Positions 25,562 to 34,971 of a DNA stretch of 64,000 nt are shown here, piece after piece. The number at the start of each line of letters is the position of its first letter. Positions within the stretch are counted from its first letter, which is position 1. The notes under the pieces are model-generated. The model was not told where the DNA came from. It was given only the letters and a program-made list of their open reading frames with translations, and ran no database searches. The position numbers were made by a program, and so were the translations under genes. The stretch comes from Sphingobacterium sp. xlx-96 (GTDB taxonomy: Bacteria > Bacteroidota > Bacteroidia > Sphingobacteriales > Sphingobacteriaceae). The stretch is taken from positions 124,001-188,000 of the forward strand of contig NZ_WFKM01000004.1 of assembly GCF_011007365.1 (NCBI RefSeq), written 5' to 3'.

Positions 25562-27088
25562 TTAAAATTTTGAAAAGATCTCCTCTGCTTCCTTATCATC
25601 AAAACTCTTAATTTCTCTTTTTAACTTCGCTTTCATCTTAGCCACAACACTTTTATAGGCAGGGTCATTATAAACATTATTCAACTCCTGTGGATCTTTT
25701 TCCAGATCGAAGAGCTCCCATACATCTACACGTTTATAGAAACGAATTAATTTATAGCGATCGTCCTTTACGCCGAAATGTGGAGACACCGCGTGCTCGC
25801 CATTTTCAAAATAGTGGTAATACAATGCTTTACGATGGGGTTTAGAAGGAGATTTCAGAACTTTAGCGAAAGATTGCCCTTGCATATCTTTAGGAATATC
25901 TACCCCGGCCAATTCTAATACTGTAGGAGCAATATCTGCATTGACAATATTGGCATCGATATGTGCCCCTACGGGGATGGTCCCTGGATACTTCATCAAC
26001 ATTGGGGTACGAAACGATTCTTCGTACATAAAACGTTTATCAAACCATCCATGTTCACCCATATAGAATCCTTGATCAGAAAGATAAATCACCACCGTAT
26101 TATCATCAAGATTACGCGCTTTTAGATAATCCAACACTTTACCTATATTCCTGTCCATAGAACGCGCCGTATTTAGATAATCTATCATATAGCGTTGATA
26201 TTTCCATTTAGCAAGATCATCTCCAGAAAGATTAGCTGCTTCCAACTTTTCATAAATTGGCTTATAATATGCTGCATATTGCTTTTTCTGTTCCGGGTTC
26301 ATCCTTTTAAAATTTCCATCCACCATCATTTTCTCCCAGGATTCAAACATTTTTAAATCGTACCCCATCTTCATGTCTTTATTAATAGACATTTCCTGTA
26401 CTGCTGCTGCAGACCTCCCTGAATAATCATCGAAGAAACTAGGAGGAAGAGGGATACTATCCTGATCAAATTCCCCAAAGTCCTTGGGGTCAGGCATCCA
26501 GGTTCTATGGGTAGCTTTATGGCCGATGACCAAACAAAATGGATAATTATCTGCCGTTGAATCTAACCAAGCCAATGCCTTTTCAGTAACGATATCCGAC
26601 ACGTAGCCCTCACTTCTCTTTTTTCCATCCTGTGAAATAAAATCCGGATTGAAATAATGCCCCTGTCCTACCAATATATCGTAATAATCAAATCCTTGAA
26701 GCTCCTCACCTAAATGAATTTTACCGACCCAAGCTGTCTTATACCCCACTTGTTGCAACTCTTTAATAAAGGTATTCTGCGAAAAATTAAAAGTAGAGGT
26801 TTCATTATCTTTGAATCCATTTTTGTGGCTATATTTCCCTGTTAAAAGGGTCGCTCTAGCTGGGCCACATATCGAATTATTTACATAAGTCCGATTAAAA
26901 GTAGCACCTTCTTGGGCGATTCTGTCTATATTAGTCGTCCGACCTAATTTCGAACCATAGGCACTGATAGTCTGATAGGAGTGATCATCCGAAATAATAA
27001 TTACCACATTGGGTTTCTTATGTTGTCCACTCAATGTCAATCCCCACAGAGAGGCAATAAAAAAAACAGAAAATCGAAAAAAAAACAT
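25562..27088 (-). CDS. Exported family S1 sulfatase
   Basis: This 508-residue protein has a signal peptide (about 1-21). The metal-binding aspartates appear in IIISDDHSYQ (34-35), and the formylglycine motif CxPxR is CGPAR with Cys74. Further conserved parts are VGKIHLG, LSDQGFYMGEHGWFDKR and the C-terminal YKLIRFY. It hydrolyses sulfate esters, probably of glycans or small molecules in the periplasm. Cys74 must be converted to formylglycine by a maturase (anSME in this phylum), which is not in this window. It is not next to SusC/D genes, so it is not part of an obvious polysaccharide locus. Confidence 0.92.
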   Translation of the reverse strand: MFFFRFSVFFIASLWGLTLSGQHKKPNVVIIISDDHSYQTISAYGSKLGRTTNIDRIAQEGATFNRTYVNNSICGPARATLLTGKYSHKNGFKDNETSTFNFSQNTFIKELQQVGYKTAWVGKIHLGEELQGFDYYDILVGQGHYFNPDFISQDGKKRSEGYVSDIVTEKALAWLDSTADNYPFCLVIGHKATHRTWMPDPKDFGEFDQDSIPLPPSFFDDYSGRSAAAVQEMSINKDMKMGYDLKMFESWEKMMVDGNFKRMNPEQKKQYAAYYKPIYEKLEAANLSGDDLAKWKYQRYMIDYLNTARSMDRNIGKVLDYLKARNLDDNTVVIYLSDQGFYMGEHGWFDKRFMYEESFRTPMLMKYPGTIPVGAHIDANIVNADIAPTVLELAGVDIPKDMQGQSFAKVLKSPSKPHRKALYYHYFENGEHAVSPHFGVKDDRYKLIRFYKRVDVWELFDLEKDPQELNNVYNDPAYKSVVAKMKAKLKREIKSFDDKEAEEIFSKF

Positions 27089-27185
27089 TTTTTATTAGTT
27101 TTATGGTAATTAGGTATATATAAGGGCAAGGTAGTAAAATTATAAATTCTCGACAAGAGATAGGATATAGTACGACATAATTAAT

Positions 27186-27380
27186 CCGGGTAAAAAGGAG
27201 AATTTAACACTAGATATTGCGGAGATTTCATATGCGATGCATTATCCATCACCCAGCTATTTTTCGAAGATATTTAAAACACAAAAGGTATATCCCCCAT
27301 CTCTTATCGGCAGAGTTTATTCTCATAAAAAAATAAAATGTCACAATACTATGACTATATCAATATTAACAAGTATTTAA
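27186..27380 (+). pseudogene. Relic of an AraC-family regulator (C-terminal HTH)
   Basis: The frame starting at 27186 reads LTLDIAEISYAMHYPSPSY, then FSKIFKTQKVYPPSL, which is the second helix-turn-helix of AraC proteins. It ends at TAA 27378-27380. An in-frame stop (TAG) lies just upstream, and no other AraC sequence, start codon or ligand domain is found in the 100 bases before. The end has also drifted (SHKKIKCHNTMTIS). It is read as the remnant of a deleted gene between the sulfatase and amtB. The small RNA candidate copy 2 begins just after it. Confidence 0.7.
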
Positions 27381-27403
27381 CATTTTAAATTGATTTATAC
27401 GGT

Positions 27404-27411
27404 TAACTTTG
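27404..27411 (+). promoter_or_regulatory. -7 box of small RNA candidate 2
   Basis: TAACTTTG lies exactly as far (9 bases) from the conserved AATTTAGGTT block as the TATCTTTG of copy 1. The -33 position (27381-27383) reads CAT, so the upstream element is weak. Confidence 0.55.
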
Positions 27412-27416
27412 GGTAT

Positions 27417-27480
27417 TCATAATTTAGGTTAATAATTGGTTAGTTAAGAACGCCTGTAGCTCCCCGCTTCAGGCGTTTTT
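27417..27480 (+). ncRNA. Small RNA candidate, copy 2 (UCCCC-loop family)
   Basis: TCATAATTTAGGTT (27417-27430), an A, then ATAATTGGTTA (27432-27442) repeat the 5' block of copy 1 with a single difference. The following hairpin has a different stem, AACGCCTG/CAGGCGTT (27449-27456, 27470-27477, extendable by three pairs). It keeps the apical C[TCCCC]G loop, here lengthened by AG/CT pairs (AGC-TCCCC-GCT). An 8-T run follows. The T-run reaches the last bases of the convergent amtB gene, so the hairpin may also terminate amtB. The keeping of the 5' block and loop on an unrelated stem argues for an RNA-level function. Confidence 0.6.
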
Positions 27481-27481
27481 T

Positions 27482-28786
27482 TTATAATTCTTCGTCGTGC
27501 TGTGTTCTATCTAACCCCAATTCTTCATCTTTCTCGTGCACACGCAACGGAGCAATCAGATCAGTAAGCTTAAGGAGTAATAGCGCTCCAAAGAAAGCAA
27601 AAATAGAAACAGCAACGAGTGCAATCACATGTGCTGTAAACAAATTTGTCTCACCAAAGTATAAACCGTTCTCTTTCAAGACTGGGTTTATTGAGTTATG
27701 TGCGAATACGGCAGTCAATACCATCCCGACCATACCTCCTACTCCATGACAAGGAAACACATCCAACGTGTCATCGATACGGGTTTTACTACGTAGAAAT
27801 ACTAGCAAATTACTTACTAAAGCAGCAATTAATCCAATAACAATAGAATGCGATATACTTACAAATCCTGCAGCGGGAGTGATCGCGACAAGTCCAACGA
27901 CAGCACCGATACATGCACCCATTGCCGATGGCTTCTTACCTCGAATAATATCGACAAAAATCCAAGACATAGCTGCTACAGCAGAAGCTATCGTGGTTGT
28001 TGCAAATGCATGCGCAGCCAAACTGTTCGCCCCTCCTGCCGACCCAGCATTAAAACCAAACCAACCAAACCACAACAATGCCGTACCTAAAATAACATAA
28101 CTGATCCGAGCTGGTGAATGTGTCGGAGTCCTTCTTCCTTTTAAGTAAAGCGCCGAAGCCAACGCAGCCCAACCCGCAGACATGTGTACGACTGTACCCC
28201 CTGCAAAATCTAATACGCCATACCTCGCTAGAATACCTTCGGGATGCCAGGTTGCGTGAGCCAAGGGCATATAAATGAATATACTAAAAAGTAGAATAAA
28301 TACCATGTAAGAATTAAAGCGAACTCGCTCGGCAAAGGCTCCGGTGATAAGAGCAGGTGCTATAATAGCGAATTTTAACTGAAACATCGCAAAAAGAATC
28401 AGGGGAACGGTTGGTAACCCCTCCCAAGCTACATTGCCCAGCATTCCTTTCATCATATAAAAAGTTCGAGGATCACCTATAATTCCTCCAATATCTTCGC
28501 CAAATGCCAAACTGAAACCAAAAACAACCCATACAATCGATATTAGGCACATACAAATAAAGCTCTGCAACATTGTCGAAATAACATTCTTTTTACTAAC
28601 CATACCTCCATAGAAAAATGCTAAACCCGGAGTCATAATCAGCACCAATGCGGAGGAAGTCAACAACCATGCTGTATCTCCTGAATCCAGCTTGACGTTG
28701 GACAGGTTTGCCATTTCTGTAGGAGATCCAAACAGACCTATAATACCCAAAGCAATTAACACAATAAACGGAATCGTCTTTTTCAT
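27482..28786 (-). CDS. amtB: Ammonium transporter
   Basis: This 434-residue protein has an N-terminal signal-like helix and about 11 membrane helices. It carries the Amt signatures MTPGLAFFYGGMVSKKNV and DFAGGTVVHMSAGWAAL with the first twin histidine; the second is in FPCHGVGGMVGMV. A charged cytoplasmic tail (HEKDEELGLDRTQHDEEL) ends the protein. It conducts ammonium/ammonia across the inner membrane. No glnK/P-II gene is adjacent, which is unusual for amtB. The promoter is overlapped by a 17-bp AT-rich inverted repeat, suggesting regulation, plausibly by nitrogen status. Confidence 0.95.
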   Translation of the reverse strand: MKKTIPFIVLIALGIIGLFGSPTEMANLSNVKLDSGDTAWLLTSSALVLIMTPGLAFFYGGMVSKKNVISTMLQSFICMCLISIVWVVFGFSLAFGEDIGGIIGDPRTFYMMKGMLGNVAWEGLPTVPLILFAMFQLKFAIIAPALITGAFAERVRFNSYMVFILLFSIFIYMPLAHATWHPEGILARYGVLDFAGGTVVHMSAGWAALASALYLKGRRTPTHSPARISYVILGTALLWFGWFGFNAGSAGGANSLAAHAFATTTIASAVAAMSWIFVDIIRGKKPSAMGACIGAVVGLVAITPAAGFVSISHSIVIGLIAALVSNLLVFLRSKTRIDDTLDVFPCHGVGGMVGMVLTAVFAHNSINPVLKENGLYFGETNLFTAHVIALVAVSIFAFFGALLLLKLTDLIAPLRVHEKDEELGLDRTQHDEEL

Positions 28787-28819
28787 TTGAATAGATTAAA
28801 TTAGATTAGTATTTACATT

Positions 28820-28851
28820 CAAAAATACATATTTCAATAAAATATTATCAA
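28820..28851 (-). promoter_or_regulatory. amtB promoter
   Basis: On the minus strand TTG (28849-28851), a 21-bp spacer and TATTTTTG (28820-28827) match the -33/-7 consensus. Transcription would start near 28815, leaving a leader of about 29 bases. The left arm of the inverted repeat fills the spacer. Confidence 0.6.
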
Positions 28852-28887
28852 CAAAAAACAGCTTTTATTAATAATATTTTATTGAAA
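28832..28887. repeat. 17-bp inverted repeat in the amtB promoter
   Basis: TTTCAATAAAATATTAT (28832-28848) and its perfect complement ATAATATTTTATTGAAA (28871-28887) are separated by 22 bases. One arm lies between the -7 and -33 boxes and the other lies upstream of -33. The arm centres are 39 bp apart. The repeat suits an operator pair, or a DNA cruciform; it is upstream of the transcript, so an RNA attenuator is unlikely. Confidence 0.6.
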
Positions 28888-28916
28888 AAACGAAATACAT
28901 AAAACAAATGAAATAA

Positions 28917-28951
28917 AAAAGTGCAATACATTGAAAATGTATTGCACTTTT
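28917..28951 (-). terminator. Terminator of the arginase gene
   Basis: AAAAGTGCAATACAT (28917-28931) pairs perfectly with ATGTATTGCACTTTT (28937-28951) around a 5-nt loop, 20 bases after the arginase stop. It ends in T-runs on both strands. Confidence 0.8.
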
Positions 28952-28970
28952 TTGAGGACAAAGCTCACTC

Positions 28971-29924
28971 CTATTCGCCCTTATCTTGAAAATGCTTTTC
29001 CAAAATATCAAAGGTCACTTCTGCCATTTTATTACCTTGACTATCCAATAATGGATTTACTTCTACAATCTCTAAACAACATACTTTACCTGAATCTGAC
29101 ACCCCTTTTAATAAGGTTGAAATCTCATGAGGAAAGAAACCTCTTGGCACAGGCGTGCCCGTACCGTCCGAAATCAAATCACTATCCATACTGTCTACAT
29201 CAAAAGAAAGGTACAGTATATCACATTCCTTAAGTCTTAGAAGTGCTTCCTGAATACAAACATCTATTCCACGCTCTCTGACTTCTGCCACCATAAAGTT
29301 GCGTATTCCCAAGCTCTGGATTAACGAATCTTCGGGCTGTTCAGTATCCCTCACACCAAAATAAACAAGATGTTCAGCCTTAATCTTTGGGCCAGAAAGC
29401 TTTAAGTTTTTCAGTTTATCCCAGTATGTGTGGGTTTCTTCATCCAGTTTATTAATCGCACACTCCAGGTTATCTTCGTTTAGCATAGCACCTAATGGCA
29501 TGCCATGCATATTACCAGATGGCGTCGTGTACGGGGAATGTATATCGGCATGTGCATCTATCCAAACAACGCCAAGTGTCTTTTCTGGAAATGCAGATTT
29601 AATACCGCTAATTGTACCCATCGCAGACGAATGATCTCCTGAGAAAACTAGAGGAAACTGATTCCTTGAAAGACAATTACCGACCACAGTAGCAACTTCC
29701 TCGCATTGCTCGTAAACATATGGTATATATTTAGCATAAGGATGTTGATCATTTTCGTACACAGAGTCATTACGTGTCGGTACATCCACAAAAGGATAAC
29801 GATGAAAAAAATCACTACCCTTATTAATCGCCGCTATCTCCATAGCATCTATCCCTAAATCCGCTCCTCTAGTACCAGCTCCAATATCTGATCTATTCTT
29901 TATTATTTCCATCGATGTCTGCAT
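28971..29924 (-). CDS. rocF: Arginase family ureohydrolase
   Basis: This protein has 317 residues. The binuclear manganese ligands appear in FSGDHSSAMG (His98), WIDAHADIH (Asp123, His125, Asp127) and LSFDVDSMDSDL (about 237-248). LEIVEVNPLLD near the C-terminus is also conserved. The spacing matches true arginase, which splits arginine into ornithine and urea, rather than agmatinase. No urease, rocD or rocE is adjacent. The start may be ATG 29924 or the ATG four codons later. It lies upstream of amtB in the same direction, but a strong terminator separates them. Confidence 0.88.
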   Translation of the reverse strand: MQTSMEIIKNRSDIGAGTRGADLGIDAMEIAAINKGSDFFHRYPFVDVPTRNDSVYENDQHPYAKYIPYVYEQCEEVATVVGNCLSRNQFPLVFSGDHSSAMGTISGIKSAFPEKTLGVVWIDAHADIHSPYTTPSGNMHGMPLGAMLNEDNLECAINKLDEETHTYWDKLKNLKLSGPKIKAEHLVYFGVRDTEQPEDSLIQSLGIRNFMVAEVRERGIDVCIQEALLRLKECDILYLSFDVDSMDSDLISDGTGTPVPRGFFPHEISTLLKGVSDSGKVCCLEIVEVNPLLDSQGNKMAEVTFDILEKHFQDKGE

Positions 29925-30169
29925 AATTTTAGTTTTGTATGACTACCTATCGAGTATAGTCCAAAAAGAGATTATTTGACAAATATCCAAAACTGCCACT
30001 AGAAACTCAAAACATACTGAACTTTTCGATAAAAAAAACTGCATTCTGTAAACAGACAAGAATTTTTATCAACACTAATGGGCTACCTCGATATATTCCA
30101 CAAATTATTCAGCCTCATTGATGTCACCTATAATAATTCCTATTTTTACATACGACAAATGCTTGAACT

Positions 30170-30721
30170 ATGAGTAAACAATCCGATCAATCGAACTATC
30201 TATATTGTGCTTTTTTGAGGGGTGTCAACGTACAAGGGACAACGATGAAGATGAAAGAGGTGTGTACATTATTTGAAAACAACGGGATGGCTAAAGTTAA
30301 TGCGGTACTAGCTTCTGGCAATATCTTATTCTCCTCCGGTAAACCAAGGACGGAATTAAAAGAAATTCTGGAAAAAGCCCTCTCTTCACACTTTGACTAT
30401 GATGCATTTCTTTTCCTAAAAAACAAAAAGGAACTTGAAAGCATCATAAATAGTAATCCTTTTGAACCCAATACAAATTTCCACACTTATGTATTCCTTG
30501 GAATAGATGGTATTGAAAATTTGCTAAAAAAAGAATTCGAACAGTCAAAAAAAGCACCAGGTGAAGAAGGCGCTATGTTCGGCTCAGCCTTTTATTGGAA
30601 AGTTCCAAAAGGAAGCTCCTTAGATTCTGAATTCAGTAAAGTCTTAGGGCAGAAAAAACTCAAAAACACGCTTACCTCCCGCAACATCAATACTATTGTA
30701 AAGGTCTTGCAGAAAATATAA
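30170..30721 (+). CDS. DUF1697 domain protein
   Basis: This 183-residue protein is a full-length DUF1697 member. The signature LYCAFLRGVNVQGTTMKM, then LFENNGMAKVNAVLASGNILFSS, is close to the N-terminus, and LTSRNINTIVKVLQKI closes the protein. The family is cytosolic with a ferredoxin-like fold and no established function. It stands alone. A possible small membrane-protein gene is convergent, 6 bases beyond its stop. Confidence 0.85.
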   Translation: MSKQSDQSNYLYCAFLRGVNVQGTTMKMKEVCTLFENNGMAKVNAVLASGNILFSSGKPRTELKEILEKALSSHFDYDAFLFLKNKKELESIINSNPFEPNTNFHTYVFLGIDGIENLLKKEFEQSKKAPGEEGAMFGSAFYWKVPKGSSLDSEFSKVLGQKKLKNTLTSRNINTIVKVLQKI

Positions 30722-30727
30722 TAGGCA

Positions 30728-30907
30728 TTATAAATAACTTCTTGTCAATAATATTGAAAGAAACTGTAAGCCGACAACTCCTCCAACTATAACACTATCA
30801 AAGGCTAAATCGCTCTGAACGAACTCTGGAAGTACATCAAGAACGATCTCTATCGTCAAATAGATAAAAAATACAGATATAATGAAAGGTGTAATAGTTT
30901 GCTTAAT
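30728..30907 (-). CDS. Possible small membrane protein with an ATT start codon
   Basis: A minus-strand frame of 59 codons ends with TAA at 30728-30730 and is closed upstream by a TAA at 30911-30913. It has no ATG, GTG or TTG near its 5' end. An ATT at 30905-30907 would give an initiator Met followed by KQTITPFIISVFFIYLTIEI, and later DSVIVGGVVGLQFLSILL. There are two hydrophobic helices with a short acidic loop (DVLPEFVQSDLAF), which looks like a genuine two-helix membrane protein. Either ATT is used as the start, as known for infC, or the ATG has mutated and this is a fresh pseudogene. No named family was recognised. Confidence 0.4.
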   Translation of the reverse strand: MKQTITPFIISVFFIYLTIEIVLDVLPEFVQSDLAFDSVIVGGVVGLQFLSILLTRSYL

Positions 30908-30910
30908 GAT

Positions 30911-32545
<1,635 letters not shown>

Positions 32546-32577
32546 CAGAAACGCAGAATACACGTCTGTTCTTTCTT

Positions 32578-32601
32578 AGGTTACCTCTTGCGAGGTAGCC
32601 T
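32578..32601 (+). terminator. Terminator of tmm
   Basis: AGGTTACCTC (32578-32587) pairs with GAGGTAGCCT (32592-32601), with one T-G pair and a TTGC loop. ATTTTAAT follows. It is 33 bases after the tmm stop. Confidence 0.65.
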
Positions 32602-32794
32602 ATTTTAATATACGGTTTCCCCAACTACGGAAACCCGTAAATACTCTCCATATTATTACGTAATGTTGTAGCAATTCAGGCACAAGTAACGTTTAATTAT
32701 TATATTTAAGATGAATCGGACACCGTATTCACTATAGCAACTCGACACATAGTTTCCAATGAGAAATACTAAATATGGATAAATGCATTAAAAT

Positions 32795-32989
32795 ATGAAG
32801 ACTCTAATTTTTGGTATACTTTATTTTATAGCTGCTTTTTCATCATTATACCTACTAAATCCTGAAGTAGACATCTACGCTATTTTGATGGTAAGTTCTA
32901 TCGCGACTACAGCCACCGTCTTATTATTTCTTGCAGTATCGGCGTACATAAAGCGACGTCAGCCAGTAAACAAAAGCTTCAATAAATAG
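32795..32989 (+). CDS. Small two-helix membrane protein
   Basis: This protein has 64 residues. Two hydrophobic segments (about 4-22, LIFGILYFIAAFSSLYLL, and 28-50, YAILMVSSIATTATVLLFL) are joined by a short acidic turn (NPEVDI) and followed by a basic tail (YIKRRQPVNKSFNK). No family was recognised. The residue distribution follows a positive-inside topology, which argues that it is real. It lies between tmm and the convergent yggS gene; its stop is 17 bases from the end of yggS. Confidence 0.55.
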   Translation: MKTLIFGILYFIAAFSSLYLLNPEVDIYAILMVSSIATTATVLLFLAVSAYIKRRQPVNKSFNK

Positions 32990-33005
32990 TCTAAACAGCT
33001 AAGGT

Positions 33006-33740
33006 TTATCCGAGCCTGCTTTCATTCCAGTAGTAGCTATTTGCGTAAATACGCGGACCAAAGATAGCTGTCCCCACACGAACTATCGTAGATCCCTCTT
33101 CAATTGCAGTTTCTAAGTCCCCGCTCATCCCCATAGAAAGCTCATGCATATTTACATTATGAATCTGTTCAGCAATAATTTCCTGTTGGATCTGTTTGAG
33201 TAGCCGAAAACAGGGTCTCACTTTCTCTGCCTCGGCACTAAACAACCCTATGGTCATTAACCCCTTAATCTTTATATTATCGAACTCAGAAACACTTTTC
33301 ACGAGCTCAATCGCCTCGTCGGGATGTATACCAAACTTACTTTGTTCTCCAGAAGTATTTATTTGAATCAAAACATCAATTTTTCTATCCTCATACGCCA
33401 ATCGCTGCTGTAGTTTTTCGGCAATTTCTAATCGATCGAGAGATTGTATACAACTGATGTCATATTTTAAGATATCTTTAATTTTATTGGATTGCAGATG
33501 CCCTATAAAATGACTCGTATGTGGTATACTTCTCAAATCCTCGTATTTTTCTTTTATTTCCTGAACCTTGTTCTCTGCGATCAAAGTTTGTCCTTCTTGA
33601 AGTGCTTCTTTAATACGTTCGGAGGGCACTGTTTTAGTTGCTAACAGCAACTTAACTTCTGCTGGATCACGCATACTATCTAAACACGCCCTTTCGATTC
33701 TTTTGAGAATGATATTTAAATTACTAACAATATTGCTCAT
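33006..33740 (-). CDS. yggS: YggS-family PLP homeostasis protein
   Basis: This 244-residue protein has the alanine-racemase-like TIM-barrel fold of the PLPBP/YggS/ProY family. The PLP lysine is Lys36 in LLLATKTVP. Further signatures are ENKVQEIKEKYE, HFIGHLQSNKIK, LIQINTSGEQSKFG and the C-terminal MGMSGDLETAIEEGSTIVRVGTAIFG region. It binds PLP, has no known catalytic activity and buffers vitamin B6 and amino-acid metabolism. A minus-strand TACTTTTG (33764-33771) lies 24 bases before the start and is the likely -7 box. It is single-standing rather than next to proC. Confidence 0.93.
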   Translation of the reverse strand: MSNIVSNLNIILKRIERACLDSMRDPAEVKLLLATKTVPSERIKEALQEGQTLIAENKVQEIKEKYEDLRSIPHTSHFIGHLQSNKIKDILKYDISCIQSLDRLEIAEKLQQRLAYEDRKIDVLIQINTSGEQSKFGIHPDEAIELVKSVSEFDNIKIKGLMTIGLFSAEAEKVRPCFRLLKQIQQEIIAEQIHNVNMHELSMGMSGDLETAIEEGSTIVRVGTAIFGPRIYANSYYWNESRLG

Positions 33741-33838
33741 TTACATTATGTCTTATTGCATAACAAAAGTAAACGGAATCCAGATCCTAAGACTCCTACA
33801 GTTTTACAAATAACCCCTAGTCCAGTTTCCCGATTTCT

Positions 33839-34108
33839 TTAATAGATCTTCTCTACGAAGACAGTATAGTGCAGCTTTGCCGTTATCATTTCTTCAGCAG
33901 TATCTGTTATTTCGATATCCTCTCCAACACGGTTACTCACCAATTCAAAACCATCAAACCAAGCTTCTATTCCATTTTCCACTTCATTTTTTAACACCTC
34001 GTCTTCTTTTTCAAATCCTATTTTATAAAAATAAGGCTCATCCGTATTATCTATTACTGCCTTAGGAACTGTCACCTTAATAGACACCTTGAGTTCTCTC
34101 GTCTTCAT
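33839..34108 (-). CDS. Hypothetical protein, 89 residues
   Basis: No family was recognised. The protein is acidic, without a signal peptide or membrane helix, and looks like alternating beta strands and one helix (LKVSIKVTVPKAV, VENGIEAWFDGFEL, MITAKLHYTVFVEKIY). A TAACTTTG -7 box on the minus strand (34135-34142) lies 27 bases before the ATG, which supports expression. It stands alone between yggS and a lipoprotein gene. Confidence 0.65.
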   Translation of the reverse strand: MKTRELKVSIKVTVPKAVIDNTDEPYFYKIGFEKEDEVLKNEVENGIEAWFDGFELVSNRVGEDIEITDTAEEMITAKLHYTVFVEKIY

Positions 34109-34188
34109 ATTAAATTATCCCTCTAAATATTCCTCAAAGTTACACAACTTATACGTTCTATCTCATACGACACCTGCTAGATTAAGCA

Positions 34189-34231
34189 CAAAAAAAAAGA
34201 CACATACAGGAGTAAAATCCTGCACATGTCT
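34189..34231 (-). terminator. Terminator of the 34255 lipoprotein gene
   Basis: On the minus strand a 14-bp stem (34218-34231 with 34198-34211, three G-U pairs, TTTTAC loop) is followed by a run of nine T. It begins 24 bases after the stop codon. Confidence 0.8.
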
Positions 34232-34254
34232 CCCCAATATTATATGTTGAAAAT

Positions 34255-34701
34255 TTACTTTAACTCGTGGACAAAAACCTGGGTAGTTTCACCAATGACT
34301 ACGGTCGGAAATTTTTTATCATAGTCAATAACGATATCACCTGCTCCGGCGACTCCATCATTATTTGAATCCCAATCGATATTCACATAGTATTTAATTA
34401 CTTCTCCCTCTCTAACAGCCGGTTTAATCATTTTCTTATGGTTTTCAGGCAGTTCAACTGTTACTTTAAATGGCAATTTAGATGATGTTAGCTTTTGCTC
34501 CAAAATCAATGTTGCCGGTACATCAGCGATATTCTCCGATACAGCGAAAAGACTCACTTTTCCTTCGGCTTTCTTAATAGTCCCGTTACCAACGAATTCA
34601 ACTGATAAGGTTTCTTTTTTCATTTCCTTTATCTTAGATGTGCTTGAGCAACTCGAGAAAATTGCTGTAGCCAAAATTAATACTGAAAATAATTTGTTCA
34701 T
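34255..34701 (-). CDS. Lipoprotein, possibly YscW/YbaY-like
   Basis: This 148-residue protein has a lipoprotein signal peptide (LFSVLILATAIFSSC, lipobox Cys18). The mature part is a beta-rich domain (GKVSLFAVSENIADVPATLIL, LPFKVTVELPENHKKMI, YYVNIDWDSNNDGVAGAGD). The pattern of a 'G-K-V' strand, a 'PFxVxVxLPxxHKKxI' strand and an acidic loop recalls the YscW/YbaY family of META-like lipoproteins, but the match is weak. The acidic DWDSNNDGVAGAGD loop could bind calcium. The function is unknown. A strong terminator follows. Confidence 0.65.
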   Translation of the reverse strand: MNKLFSVLILATAIFSSCSSTSKIKEMKKETLSVEFVGNGTIKKAEGKVSLFAVSENIADVPATLILEQKLTSSKLPFKVTVELPENHKKMIKPAVREGEVIKYYVNIDWDSNNDGVAGAGDIVIDYDKKFPTVVIGETTQVFVHELK

Positions 34702-34870
34702 ATTCTTATATATTTAAAATAAAAATCCTCCGAAAAATTATCGGATTCCAAAACATAACGTAAAAAGAATTAAATTCGATACAATTAAATAAAAATAAAT
34801 TTAAGAACAACAAAAACACAAATAAACAGAACATAATTCTAAAAACAACAAACAAAATCAAACAAGACAC

Positions 34871-34900
34871 TTGTATACAGCGAGTTTGCTTTTACATTTG
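34871..34900 (+). promoter_or_regulatory. Promoter-like site pointing antisense into lysA
   Basis: TTG (34871-34873), a 19-bp spacer and TACATTTG (34893-34900) match the -33/-7 consensus on the plus strand. The predicted start near 34905 is 12 bases before the lysA terminator hairpin. No plus-strand gene follows. Confidence 0.4.
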
Positions 34901-34916
34901 ATGGACCTAAATAAAA

Positions 34917-34948
34917 AAAGCCTCATTAGAAAATTCTAATGAGGCTTT
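34917..34948 (-). terminator. Terminator of the lysC-lysA operon
   Basis: AAAGCCTCATTAGAA (34917-34931) and TTCTAATGAGGCTTT (34934-34948) form a perfect stem, and the minus strand ends in a T-run. It is 24 bases after the lysA stop. Confidence 0.85.
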
Positions 34949-34971
34949 CACAGGAAGGATTAAATTAACTG

